In this document: one piece after another, positions 35,501 through 46,865 of the stretch
Layout: the number at the start of each line of letters is the position of its first letter
Numbering within the stretch: the first letter of the stretch is position 1
Source of the DNA: Dysidea avara
Taxonomy: Eukaryota; Porifera; Demospongiae; Dictyoceratida; Dysideidae
Assembly (NCBI RefSeq): GCF_963678975.1
Contig: NC_089280.1
Location: 15,722,780-15,786,779 of the forward strand
Direction of reading: 5' to 3'
Length of the DNA stretch: 64,000 nucleotides
Notes under the pieces: generated by a model
The model's input: the letters and a program-made list of their open reading frames with translations, nothing else
The model's database searches: none
What the model was told of the DNA's origin: nothing
Position numbers and translations under genes: made by a program

Positions 35501-38500
35501 TAAGAATCCTGGTACTGTAAATGCATAATTTTTTATATAGCTACATAAATTGTTGTACTGTTTTCAAATCGTTTCAAATACAGTACTACTGTAGTATCTG
35601 ACTGTTCTACCTCAGTCTTGCATACAGCACTTCTGGAAGGACGACAAAGTTATGTGGTGGTTGGCCCAGGCCCACCTGCCACTGCAGGTTATTATTATAC
35701 AAGCTGATATTGATTTATTCTGTCACTCAGTGAGACAAAGTACCATTCAGGGAATAGGGAGCTGAGAAGGGAGTAGAGAAGCTTGCAAGAAAATGTATTA
35801 CTAATGAACACAGCTTATATAATAAATGGGAGAATTTTTGTTTAGTGAAGTACTGTTTCTTTCTGTATCTATATTTTGTAGAAGATTACACTGTATACTA
35901 TAGATGCTGCTGGAAGCTGGTGCTGCTGTGAATGCTACTACTTCAAAAGGAAACACTGTCCTCCATTTGTTGTGCAAATTGGTTCCTTCATTAATTACCA
36001 ATAACTGCATTGAGCTACTAGTGAGTTTTTAATCAGTATGAAGGTCAACAATCATGTGTACCTTGTTGTATAGGTAAACCATGGAGCACTGCTAAATGTT
36101 AGGAATAAGGAGGTACATGTACATATTTTGTATCATAGTAGTGGACCCTTCTTAATTTATCAACCAAAAAGGTTTATATCATAGTTAAATCACTGTCAGC
36201 ACATGGGTGTGTGTCTTAAATAAAATAAATAAATAAATAAGAAGCTTATACAGCATAAGGTGATGCCAAGTGTTGTATTAGTCTCGAGAGTGCTGTTTTT
36301 GTACACATGAGCATAGGTGGTGGTTTAAGTGTTATATTGTACTTCTTCCTGGTCATCTTGCTTAGAGTGTTTGTTTTGAGTACCTGAACTGCTTCAATTT
36401 TCGGTGATCAGACTATCAGTGACTGTTTGAATAGAGTTGTTTTTTGTAACATTCCTTACATAACTGTACTGTATCTTCCACATAGCTATATTGTATTTGC
36501 CCAAGTGTACTGTATCAACCTGTAATATATTAGTTAAAGCACTACCACGAGTGCATTATGGGAAAAATAGCATGAGGGTGTGGGAGATACTAATACAACA
36601 TGAGGCAAAGCTGAGTGCTGTGTTCGGCTCGAGACTATGCCATATGAGGAGACTATGGACAGTCACTAGCCTCCTTCTGTAGCTAATAAAAATACTGCAG
36701 CATACCCCTATCATGTGACTTCTTATCCAGGTGAGCTTCCCAAACCTAAATCTCTTTAAAATAAATATTTCAAGAGACTAACATGTTAACTAGTTAGCTA
36801 GTGTATATACCTTATGTACACTGGCTAATCCATCAAACTCATAGGATTTTAATGTAGTGGAGTGGTTATTTTAAAACTTCTTGACTGCTCTATTAAAGTA
36901 TTTTAATGAACTGTATTAGAGTGTTTTAATCATTTTATTGGAAGAATACAATATGTTACCAAGACACAGTAACGTAAAATACATCCTTGTACTGACCTGT
37001 TTACCTTTTTCATTGGTCGTTCTCATCCTGTTCCATTTCCCTAGAACTCTACTTACCTTTATTACCTTGGCATTCTGTCTGCATTATGCATATATAGTCA
37101 GCAAAGAGTTATATAAAAGAAACCCTTTTGTACTGTGGACTTTGCGGACATACCCATTTCACAATATCTAAAGTACATGGTGGATTACTTTATAGATGCA
37201 ATGAGCTAATGGTGTTTGTGTAGTAGCAAGTTCATATATAATAACCTCACAGTTGTATGATTAACTTATTATTCCATAGGGATTCATGCCTGTTCACTGT
37301 ACTGCTGTAGCTGGAGATTGTGACAGATTGTTGCTTTTGTTAAGGCTTGATGCCCAAACTGGTGATAAAATGAGGGAGGCACTCAAAGAAGAGATGGTTG
37401 AGGTATGCATCAAACTCTATTCATTTTGTGCTATAACATTCCATACATTAGCCTCGTCCTCCAAGCTTGTTGTATTTATCCATTGAGAACAATCACTTGA
37501 AACTTGCTGAAATGTGAGTTTGTACTTTAGTTACTGATTATGTGTAGTGAATACTATTCTGAAAGGCTGGAAAAAGAACAATTAGAATTTAAGGAAGGTG
37601 AAGTTGATAGACTGGCAGCATTGATATTGACACTTAAGTTACCTCAGTAAGTATGTTCAGTGCAGAAATCCATCTTAACCACCTTATTGGTCACTTTGAC
37701 TTGTGGGTAGAGGCCAAATGAACTATAAGATATGATAGTACCCTCAGGAGCACCACAACACAATATAGGATCTTCAGGTTATGTATGTAAGCATAGGCGG
37801 ATCTGAGAGGGGGCCAAGGGGGCAAAGTCCCCCACCCCTGGTCCCTTCTCTTGCCCCCCTTGGACCTACAGGACTATATCGACACCAGAAACTGGAATTA
37901 TGCATTCACACTGTATTCAGAAGTACAGAAAGCCAATGGGAAAATAGAAGACAACAGTAATTAATGCACTTTATAGTTACGTATAAACTGTACACTGTGA
38001 AGAAAGTAAGATAAATAATTTTGTATTTTTGTGCCAAGATTGAGATACTCTAATAGAACAGCCGCATTCTAATGTTATTAATTTATAAAACTAAAACAAT
38101 AATTTGATTTACCATCAAACAGGTTTATCTCAGATAGGCTGACTAATTTATGCTTTTCAAAGCATACACTTTGTTAGCTAATTGCTATCAAAAATGCTCC
38201 CAAATTCAAACTTATAGGAAGTAAAATTTTCTCAGAAGATATCCAACTAGGGTCTTAGAAAGTGTATGTTTTCTATTTATCCAGCTATACCAATCAAAGT
38301 TTGCTAATGAATAATTGTATTAAGTGGTATGTGCAATACTAGAGTTCCATTCTTCTCCTATTAGTGGAATTAGACTATGTCACGCATAGTATGCTTTGAA
38401 GTTTAGTCATTAATGAGGTATTTAAAATCCAATAGATACCCACGGGTAGGTATCTAAACTGGTTAGATACCCGTGACAAAACTTCTTGTCACATGTGTCA

Positions 38501-40965
38501 CGTGCTTTGCTGGATTCCAGTCACAAAACCATCGCTAGAGTGTAAATAAAATGTGCAATAACCTATATTAAACATTTAAAACTGCTTCCGCCCCCCCCCC
38601 CCCCCCCCTCACCAGTGTCTCCTAGATCCACCTATGTATGTAAACTTTTGTTCCTGTCAACTGTTTCATGTGATGACCATTCTATTGGAGCATTTGGATG
38701 TTCTGTTAAAAATTTTCAATTTTAGTGTAAATTTGTATGTAGCTGTTTACCACTTTTGAATCTTCCCTTGTCATCTTCTCCACCTAATTTATGACATATC
38801 ACCTTTCTGATGGCCTCATAATCTAAGGGACCAACTTTGTATCTGCCGTGCAATTATATGCATTACTATGTGTTGTATAGGACCAAGGTTGTGTCAACAT
38901 ACCAGTTGTTACTCAGACATGGAGCTAGTTTTAATGACAGTGCATGCAGGTAATTATTGATCATAAATATTGACATTTCAATATCTGATATTTAGCCCAT
39001 TGTGCTTGGCAGCAATGCAACCACTGTACCCTGAATTTGTCCAGTTACTGCTTGATCAAGGGGCAGATCCCAACATGGTAGATAGTGAATTAGGAAGTCC
39101 ACTCTTCTGTGCCTGTAAAGCTAACAACCCTCATGCTGCTCTCATGTTACTAAAAGCAGGTGTGGTGTAAGCTTCATCATTCTACAATAGTTATTAGCTC
39201 TGTGTGTGTGTGTGTGTGTGTACTGATTGCTTTGTAGGGGCAAACTACACTACAGAGAATAGTCAAGGTATGTAATCTTTGTAATGTAAGATTGTTGAGT
39301 ATTTATATTATAGACTTTACATACATTTCCCACTAAAAGTATCGATAGTCTTATAACTCCTCATGGCACCTTGAAAGTATTTGTTAGCATCCTTATATGT
39401 ATACGTCTTTGAATTAACTCTACATATTTGTGAAAAATTTTAATGAAACTTGTGTTTTTATTTAACGGAATTTTGTACTAACACCACCTACGGATGCCTT
39501 CAGACAAGTGCAACTCAATAATGGCTATGCAGACTTGATTTCTTCACTGTTATATATTGTAAGCATGACGGACTTACCTTTGGTCCTGTGTCCCATTTCT
39601 TTTTACTTATATTATAACAAGCAGAAGGAAAAATTGGGAATTTAGGGATCAAAATAAGTAGGAAATAGCTAAAAAGTGATGAAACAAGGAAAGTTGCCTA
39701 TACCTGCAGATATACTACTGGACATTAAATCCCTAAACTTCAGTCTATAACCATGACTGAATTAGGGATAAAATGTCCACTAGCATATCTGCTGGTATAG
39801 GAAACTTTCCTTGCTTCACCACTGTTTAGCTATTCCCTTGTTTCACTACTTTTTTGATCCCTAATCCAACTAATTTTTCCTTCTACTTGTTTGTTTACTT
39901 TTCTATAATGTAATCACGACAAATGAACCAGTACATACCACATCAAAAGAAAGAATGGTGCCAGGAATGCCATAAAAGTAATTTCATGTCAGAACATGCA
40001 CCCAAACAATCACAACATGACCTTCAGCTTTCTGGCTGCTGTTGATCTTATTTCCATTGAGATTGGTTGTTTAGGCATGTTTGCCAAGTGACGAAGAAAA
40101 CTACAAGATCCCTGTTTGGGATTTTTAATTCTAGAGCCTCTCTGGAGGGGATCTATCGGATTACCTAAACTGGACTTTTCTGCTTGCTAATTATTATTTA
40201 TTTAATAGTGTAAGTCTTGCTAGGGGTTACTAACCACCCTGTGGGTATCAGTGTGTGTGTGTGTGCGTGTGTGGCATAGGGGAGGTTATGAGGCTAGAGC
40301 CCCTCCACTTGATTGAATGATTGATTGACTTATTATTTAAAGTCGCAGTACTCAAAGCCATTCTTCCATACAGGAGCACACCTAATAACACACACATAAC
40401 AACAATATAATATACATAAAGCTACACAGAACAAGTATTTTAGGGCTTAGCCCCTCCACTTTACAAGATAAAGATACTCTAATAGAGCAGTTAGGTACTC
40501 TAGTAAAGCATTCAAATACATTTTCAGCCAAATTGTTTCCAACTTCAAGCTAATTTCTCAAAATTTCCTGTGGGGGAATACCCCCAAACCCCCTTAGGTA
40601 CCGCACATACTTCATATTCTGAGTGTCCTTTGCACCCTACAAATTGTCACCTAATTGTCACCCTTCTTAGCCCCCTCACTTAAAATGTTGTTACACCCCC
40701 TGTATACAGATACACATTATTTACCAGTGGAAACTATGCCACATGTACAGGTCTGACTCCATTCGATGTCATACCTGAACATCATGTATGGATCAGGAGT
40801 GGATTATTTGATGAGGAAATGCAATCAGTTTTATCAGGTTCTGAAATTTTATAACAATAGTAATCATACACACTTGTTATACTTCTAGTACATAAATGGA
40901 GGAAAACAAAACACCTGGTGTCAGAAATAGAAAGGAGGTTACACACTACACGAGGACAGTATTAG
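32523..40965 (+). CDS. ankyrin-repeat protein, 19 coding exons, 555 residues
   Basis: Exons (1668 nt, in frame to TAG at 40965): 32523-32556, 32617-32699, 32758-32807, 32868-32964, 33304-33399, 34531-34641, 34699-34798, 34867-34987, 35036-35099, 35152-35241, 35904-36020, 36074-36112, 37280-37402, 37531-37646, 38881-38949, 38996-39159, 39238-39267, 40751-40837, 40889-40965. Ankyrin repeats are clear: STGNTALHIASRCGHLEVAE, GCTPLFLAAESIHKDMCQLL, GNTVFHIASKLGNLEAVKLC, GATPLHLTRSLDIIKMLLEA, GNTVLHLLCKL, SPLCLAAMQ with LLLDQGADPNMVDSELGSPL, and a final LTPFDVIPEHHVWIRSG. A non-ankyrin N-terminal region of about 75 residues starts at the ATG in the first exon; the acceptor just before it implies a noncoding upstream exon. 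No other catalytic or membrane domain is seen. Role unknown; likely a protein-binding scaffold. Confidence 0.85.
33828..34027. mobile_element. 200-bp Tigger/pogo-like MITE in an ankyrin-gene intron
   Basis: TA-CAGTAGACCCTCAGTTACT at the left and inverse CAGTGGACCCCTGTCCC at the right with TA outside. Two copies of the shared quasi-palindrome inside. Same family as 19759-19950 and 47484-47693. Confidence 0.75.
37792..38636. mobile_element. 845-bp hAT-type element, CATAGGYGGATCT termini
   Basis: Left CATAGGCGGATCTGAGAGG, right inverse CATAGGTGGATCTAGGAGAC, with near-perfect 8-bp flanks TATGTAAG / TATGTAAA. It lies in an ankyrin-gene intron. One shared quasi-palindrome is near its centre (38042-38062). 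A C run of about 18 is at 38590-38608. Shorter relative of 12185-14589. Confidence 0.75.
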
Positions 40966-42414
40966 CTTACCATATATACATGTATGTATATTTGTAAATA
41001 AACATGATCACTAATGTCAGTTGACATTTAGTTGAAAGTCCAAATAATATCAACACCATTTACTGAATTCCTGGTCTGCTCTGCTGTATACCATTGTGAC
41101 TACTAAAATGGGATGTTTGCTGCATTTCCATCAGACTTAAGTTTGGGCCTTAGTATTCAAGGTGTTGCAGCTTGCCAATGGTTGTACCTACATGTACCAA
41201 ATTTTCACATGCTACTATTTATTACCTTCCAGATCATTCACTGAATAAGTAGTGAACAGCTAAGTTACTGCCATTTTAGATAGTTTTTAAACCTTAAGCC
41301 AAATCATGGGCCATTCAGGGCTCAAAACTAGCTAAAATGAAAGGAAATTTATAGCACAGGTCATTATCCAATACCATATAAAGCTGTATAGCCACACACG
41401 AAACTATTACTATGGACACTAGTTAGCTATATTTGTGTATGATCTCCATTTTTGAAGTTTTCACAGTATTGATAAATAAATAATCTACCTAATAAATACA
41501 GTCATCTCCTGGTTGGCCAGGGCTCTATCAAGGCCCTAGACCACATGTATGAATTGCCACTGAGCTCAGAAAAAGCAGCAAGCAAACTCTGGTTGACTGT
41601 AACAGTGAAATTGAAGCTTTGCATTTTCCCAGACCCAATCTTTCATTATCAAATCAAGCTAGGTAGGACTCCTGGCGAGCTGCTAGAATACTACATCATA
41701 TGAAATCATAGAAACAAGGACTGTTACTACTGCCAAACATTTTTGGTCCATCTTTTATCATCATTCTAAACAAAAGTAGGTGATCAATGTGGCATCAGAA
41801 GTGCTGGAAGGAACTTCAGCATCATTGAGAGAATCCTGTGAAAGAAAGCACAAAAATTTTGACGCTCATCACCCAGATGGTGAGAAGTCTCAGATCCTTT
41901 CCAGACTAACAGCATAGATAGACTATGCACCCAACCTTGTCAGAATACTGTGAAGAATAGTTGGCTTTACTTGTCTTGGCTGGTAGGGGCAGCTTGAATT
42001 TGAAAAATCGTGCTTTGTTTTGTGATTATTGAAAGAAGGCAGTCCTGTGCTGGGAATCAAACAAATCATTTGCTTAATGCTGTGTGTACTTTCAACTACA
42101 ACAACCCTAGATAAGATCTGGCTAAGTAGCAAGTTTCATCTGGTCATTTGTGTGGAGCACGAAACTTAAAAAATAAATTTTACGTCTTGTAAAATTCAAT
42201 ATTTCTGTGAAGACAACAATCGTGCTTCCAGGTTTCATGGTATGCTATGATGAACATCCCACAATGGTAGGGGGATCAATTTGTAAAAGATGATTTTTTG
42301 GTTTGCAGACCCTACTGTAGTCTCGCTTGGCCAGACGACTTTTTTCTTTCTTTTTCATTTGGTTAGTAAAAAAGGCCTTTTTGGTACAAACGAAAAAGAA
42401 GAAAAGTGACCTCA
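40966..42414. other. no gene seen
   Basis: 3' flank of the ankyrin gene, then AT-rich sequence with decayed reading frames near 41560-42130 that I cannot assign. A TAGTCTCGCTTGGCCAGACG foldback occurs at 42313-42413. Confidence 0.35.
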
Positions 42415-42985
42415 ATAACAATGGTACAACCTCAGATGAAGTACGCTTCTGTTATTTGGGATCCATATTATAATAACAATAGAGATAAATTAGAATCAAT
42501 TCAGCGAAGAGCAGCTGGCTAGGTGGGTTTTAAGTGATTATAGTAGAACTAGTTCAGTATCATTACTGTTACATCAGTTATCTTGGCCTACCTTACAAAT
42601 TCGATAGAACATCTTAAGATTACAACTATTTCACAAGATTTCTCATCATCAAATATCCCTGTCAATTCCAACTTACTACTTACCTGTAACAAGAGACACA
42701 TGACACTATCACCCTTATCATTTCATTCTCCCACCTGTATCAACCACATCACATCTACAATCATTTTTTTTCAAGAACAATCAAAGAATGGAACAATTTA
42801 CCAACATCTATTTTAGACACAACTGACTATGACGCCTTTTCAAATAATTTGCAACTATTCCTAACCAATAATTAACTGCATATTAATTCTGCATGTATGC
42901 TGTTTCTTTTTTCTCTTCTTTCTCTCTTTCTTTTCCTGGGCATTTACCAGCAGTGCTGACTGCCCAGTACAATAAATAAATAAAG
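42415..42985 (+). pseudogene. 3' fragment of a non-LTR retrotransposon reverse transcriptase
   Basis: Reads MVQPQMKYASVIWDPYYNNN and DKLESIQRRAAG, the C-terminal region of CR1-like non-LTR reverse transcriptases, then, in shifting frames, SIKEWNN-like and DYDAFSNNL-like remnants. It ends in a pyrimidine-rich 3'UTR and an AATAAATAAATAAAG tail at about 42971-42985, as expected of a 5'-truncated copy. Frameshifts and stops make it dead. Confidence 0.75.
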
Positions 42986-43439
42986 CGGTCTGGTTACGCC
43001 CCTGCATGCTAGTGTACATACTGCACTTGCTATCTAGGTACAGCTACTGACTGTTCTGGTCTCAAGTCTTAGATTTAGTGACAGTGAGGGATTGTATAGC
43101 TTCGGAGCTATGCAATGCAATCTATGCTGCCACCTCCACCACAACGTGGTAATTGAACTTTAAAATGCTGTCGGACAAATTTGTCACGCGAATCTGAACT
43201 CATTGGTTAGCCTTAGCCTCGGCCTTTGCGGTATGTATGAACACCTAAATTATGCATACATCTAGACATTTACACTCACACACTGCGGTAGTTCAGCGAC
43301 TGCCGACTTGGAACTTCAAGGCGACCTGCCGAAGAAGCGTCTGAGTCTCTGGGTCGGAGTTGGACTGGATAAATTCCTATATCAACACTTCAGTCTATAT
43401 AATATACTGCTTTTCCAGCTGAACTGAAGGCTGGTCCTG

Positions 43440-43613
43440 TACGTATTACATCATTACCTTAGTAACGCATCACGTGATACAAGCGTTTGTAGACGCAAAA
43501 CCACGTTGAGCGTTGTGGCGTTCGATGAGTTGTAGCGCGTTGTGTGCGATTATAACGATTGTGTTGTAACAGAGTGCGATATTTTTGAGCGATTTATAAA
43601 CCGAAAAGCGAGA
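43440..43613 (+). promoter_or_regulatory. possible promoter and noncoding first exon
   Basis: The sequence becomes richer in CpG (GCGTTGTGGCG, GTAGCGCGTTGTGTGCG) with a CACGTG E-box at 43471-43476 and a strong donor AGAG|GTACGTATG at 43613. It could be the noncoding first exon of the plus-strand gene whose coding starts at 46866; this is inference from composition and the donor only. Confidence 0.3.
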
Positions 43614-43787
43614 GGTACGTATGTCAAGTTAATAGTTAGCTATAGCAATTAATTCACTGAACAGATCGCGTACCATGCCATAATTTGACATGATTATGAT
43701 TAAATACGGGTAAAGGCATAGCCTGTATACCCGATCAATGCAATGTATTATACAAAAATAAATCTTGAATCTAGTAGACCTAAATAA

Positions 43788-45210
43788 GGCCATACCTATT
43801 GGATCTTATGTTGCGCGGGCCCGACCGACTGTCTTTTTTCATAACCTAAAATGATAATGATAATCACGTGATTTTTGATCACGTGTTCTAATATGGCTTC
43901 TAACTCGTGCGCGTGGTTAAGCGTGATTGTAAAAGAAGGGCTGAAGCTTGTACAGCGTTCAAAAATAATCAGTTGTAATTGGGAAAACTCTTTTGGTGAT
44001 TTACTTTCGAAGTCGTACAGCACAGAAAGAAGAGTTGTAAAAGTGGAGATCTCCCAGACTGATCAATTTTTGTCTACCCACGAGGTTTGCTTATATAGCT
44101 ATATAGCTAGGGCTATATTACTATTATTATTGAATTATGTATGTATGTGAATGTTATACAGTAGAATACAGTTATTAAAAGGTATTTAATATTTATAAAT
44201 CATATAGCTACTCACTGTATTATGCCATGCGAACTTCATTTCCTGTGCCTTTCATAAAAGGTCAGCATTGATGCCCCAGTGTTTCTCTGTAATCAGTTTC
44301 ATTGCAAGTTTGTATGCTTTACATTGGAAGATAATAGAAGTGTGAGCACTTCTTTGTCCTGTACACACAGTGGAGACAAACCTAACGCCTTCCAGGTTAT
44401 GATGTCTGCAGCTCACAAGACAGTGTTACCCCGACCATATGATGAACAGCCATTGAGAGGTGATCATGCCATTTACAATAAATTACTTGAACTGTTGAAC
44501 AGCAGAAACTTAGGATGGAGTCCAGGTATTGTTGAAACCACAGGTATAAAGTTTTTGAAGGCCCTTACAGATTGCTTGTGGATGCTGGATCCACATCATG
44601 ATCAATTTTCCTCACGAGCTTACATAATCCCAGAAGTTTTTCTGGGTTTACAAATTGATTACTCGAAGCTGTATACCTGTGGTTCTGAATTATTTCCGCC
44701 AACTTCATGCCGCTATGACTTGATAGTTACACGTGCAGCTCTGATATGCAGTGATTCCATTGAAGTACAATATTACAGTGCAACGCTCGTATCGTTTCCT
44801 CTAATCTGTTACTTTTGTGGCTTACCAGATGGACTGGTCAATGATGATTCCATCAAAGAGTTACGCAAGCAATACGCTGTTGTACGGCCAATCTGTTTTT
44901 TGTGTAGATCTAGTGGCAAAAGGCCTGCCACTAGACAACCTAATAATATGAAGAAGCAAAAGAAAAACTAAAACCATACGTATAGTTACATAGGTTCATT
45001 TTTGGTAACAAATGCTTTCGTATTTGTATTGATGTACCATGCTTTATGTAGTTTGAATTTTAAAGTTTAGTAGCCATGTACTGTGATACTTTTTATGTTT
45101 ACATTAAATAATACTATTGAAAAAACTATCATTATCATTATCAAATCGACCTACCTACCCATATTTTTCAAGGTTTCGCCCGTGCAACATAAGATCCAAT
45201 AGGTATGGCC
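43788..45210 (+). mobile_element. 1423-bp PIF/Harbinger-like TIR element carrying a spliced gene
   Basis: 33-bp termini (start GGCCATACCTATTGGATCTT, 32 of 33 identical to the inverse at the right end), flanked by TAA on both sides (43785-43787 and 45211-45213). Excising the element plus one TAA restores the host reverse-transcriptase frame, so this is a precise insertion. It encodes one two-exon gene (43893-44971). GGCC ends and a TWA duplication match Harbinger, but neither a DDE transposase nor a Myb/SANT partner is recognisable. Confidence 0.88.
43893..44971 (+). CDS. two-exon protein of the TIR element, C-terminal CxxC/CxxC motif
   Basis: Exons 43893-44084 (ends CAC GAG|GTTTGC) and 44261-44971 (acceptor CATAAAAG) give 903 nt, 300 residues, no stops. 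The N-terminal part (MASNSCAWLSVIVKEGLKLV) and the middle (GWSPGIVETTGIKFLKALTD, YIIPEVFLGLQIDYSKLY) match no domain I know. Near the C-terminus CYFCGLPDG and RPICFLCRSSGK form a CxxC-x(about 27)-CxxC pair, a likely zinc site, followed by a basic tail (RPATRQPNNMKKQKKN) that could be a nuclear signal or bind nucleic acid. Similar C-terminal patterns occur in uncharacterised repeat-associated proteins of lower metazoans (recollection, unverified). The intact frame argues the element is young. It may be a transposition accessory protein or captured host gene. Confidence 0.75.
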
Positions 45211-45249
45211 TAACTGTCTAACAACGATTTAAAAGTATTAATTGAGGTA

Positions 45250-45475
45250 AGGTAAATGCGGGTATTTCCGGACAGCGCACAATTCCGGACACTTTGGCAC
45301 CTTTACCAAGCTAGCTCAGGAACGAAACAACGGATTGCCTTGAAATTTCTGGTGTGAATAGCTATTCTTATAGGGATTATAAAAATCGAAAAGTGTGTTC
45401 TAGTTGATCCATTTTTGGGTGCTATACATAAAGTGTCCGGAATTGTGCGCTGTCCGGAAATACCCGCATTTACCT
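45250..45475. mobile_element. 226-bp MITE, long inverted repeats, TA target
   Basis: About 48-bp inverted arms beginning AGGTAAATGCGGGTATTTCC, with TCCGGACAGCGCACAATTCC inside. Flanking TA at 45248 and 45476. Removing it and one TA rejoins the host reading frame (VVNS-T-SINTFK). Mariner-type target. Confidence 0.85.
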
Positions 45476-46048
45476 TACTATTTACTACGTAAGTAGGTAA
45501 GCTATTCCAATCATTGGTGATCCTATTAATAAAGTAATTTGATCTACACAACAATCTTGACCGTTCCTTAAACAACTTGAACTGATGCCCCCTGGTGGTA
45601 GTATTTGAGAAAGTATATAAATTAGCAAAATCTGTGCCGAAGTAGTTATTAAGAATTAGTATAAAGGAAAATTAGGTCACCTCTCAGACGTCTGTGTTGG
45701 AGTGATGGTAATGATAATAATATCAACCTCTCAGAATAGGATTTATCCTGTAGTTGTGGGAGAAGACAGGTAGCTCTTCGTTGCACCTTCTCTATCTTTC
45801 TCTGATCAAGAGTGTAATGAGGTCCCCAAATAGCATTGTTATATTCTAAGATGGGATGAACTAACGTACTGAACAATTGTGTTAGCATGATAGGGTCAAG
45901 ATAATCAAAAGATTTTTTAATCAATCCAAGTACTCGGTTAGCTTTGGTGGTGACTTGAGCAGTGTGGTCATGAAATTTTAATTGGCAGTCAAAAAGAATA
46001 CCAAGGTCACTGTGTGATGTATCGAGTTCAATTAGTGTTCCATTGAGA

Positions 46049-46435
46049 TATAGTATGTTCATGTTGAGCTGAATCCTGAATAACAGCTAAAAATTAAAAG
46101 TAGACTTTTTCTCAACAGAGGTAACATTTCAGCCAACCAGATGATTTTTGGTAACAGTAAAGGTGTCAACAACAGACACATACGGTTTGGCTACATTACA
46201 AGTTCAGGAAAGGGCTGTAATGGACACTGTACTTATATGGCTTCCCCATAGCAAATGTATTGTGAAAATTTTGATTGGCCGTAAATATTAAGTCAAACAT
46301 TTGAACAAAAAGATTTTGAAATATTTTTAGCGGATCAAGCAGTACTACAAATGAGCCAATTTCAAGATCATGTGTAATTGCATCCATGAGTTATTAAATG
46401 TTTTTGAGGATTCAGCTCAACGTGAACATACTATA
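46049..46435. mobile_element. 387-bp MITE, TATAGTATGTTCA termini
   Basis: Inverted ends TATAGTATGTTCAYGTTGAG continuing to CTGAATCCT (about 29 bp, one mismatch) split the reverse-transcriptase frame between PTI and YLNGT. Removal of 387 bp keeps the frame. The target duplication is not clear. Confidence 0.75.
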
Positions 46436-46865
46436 GTAGGGCCATGGTGGTGAGCTGGGCCAAAGTGACGATGCTTGCATTTGGAAACATTAAATTTCAA
46501 TTGCCACTGTTGTGACCATCTGTGGAGTATGTCCAAGTCATTCTGAAACATGATGTAGTCATCCTTATTTCTAATGACACGAAAAATTTTCATGTCATCA
46601 GCTAACATTAGGACAGGGCTTGACACAATTGATGGTATCTCATTCACAAGCATTGTAAATAGTAGAGGCCCCAGCACAGAGCCTTGGGGCATACCACTAG
46701 TAACTGGTATGGAACAAGACTGATGACCATTTAGTACAACTCGTTGTTTTCTATTAGACAAAAAGCTTTCAATCCACATGTATAATGTACACTACAGCGT
46801 GTATACTATTTGTTGTTTTAGGTTGAGCTTACTACAAAGAGATAGTCAGCTACCTGTGCTTTTCA

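Larger units (their letters stand above)
43690..46790 (-). pseudogene. 5'-truncated CR1-like non-LTR retrotransposon split by three later insertions
   Basis: Minus-strand RT pieces: 46779-46417 (SFLSNRKQRVVLNG, SGMPQGSVLGPLLF, the catalytic-like LADDMK box), 46062-45649 (SHSDLGILFDCQLKFHDH, LVHPILEYNNAIWGPHY, KIEKVQRRATCLLPQL), 45575 to about 45476 (SRLLCRSNYFINRITNDWNS), then SINTFKSLLDSY before 45211 and GLLDSRFIFV-stop below 43788. Inserted elements are at 46049-46435, 45250-45475 and 43788-45210. Removing the last two, each with one target duplication, rejoins the reading frame exactly. The 5' end is truncated near 46783. Confidence 0.85.

Noticed and set aside
35430-35520. An ankyrin-gene exon beginning GACACATGATTAATAGC
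   Set aside because: The needed phase hits an immediate TGA and splicing 35241 to 35904 already gives a perfect ankyrin repeat.
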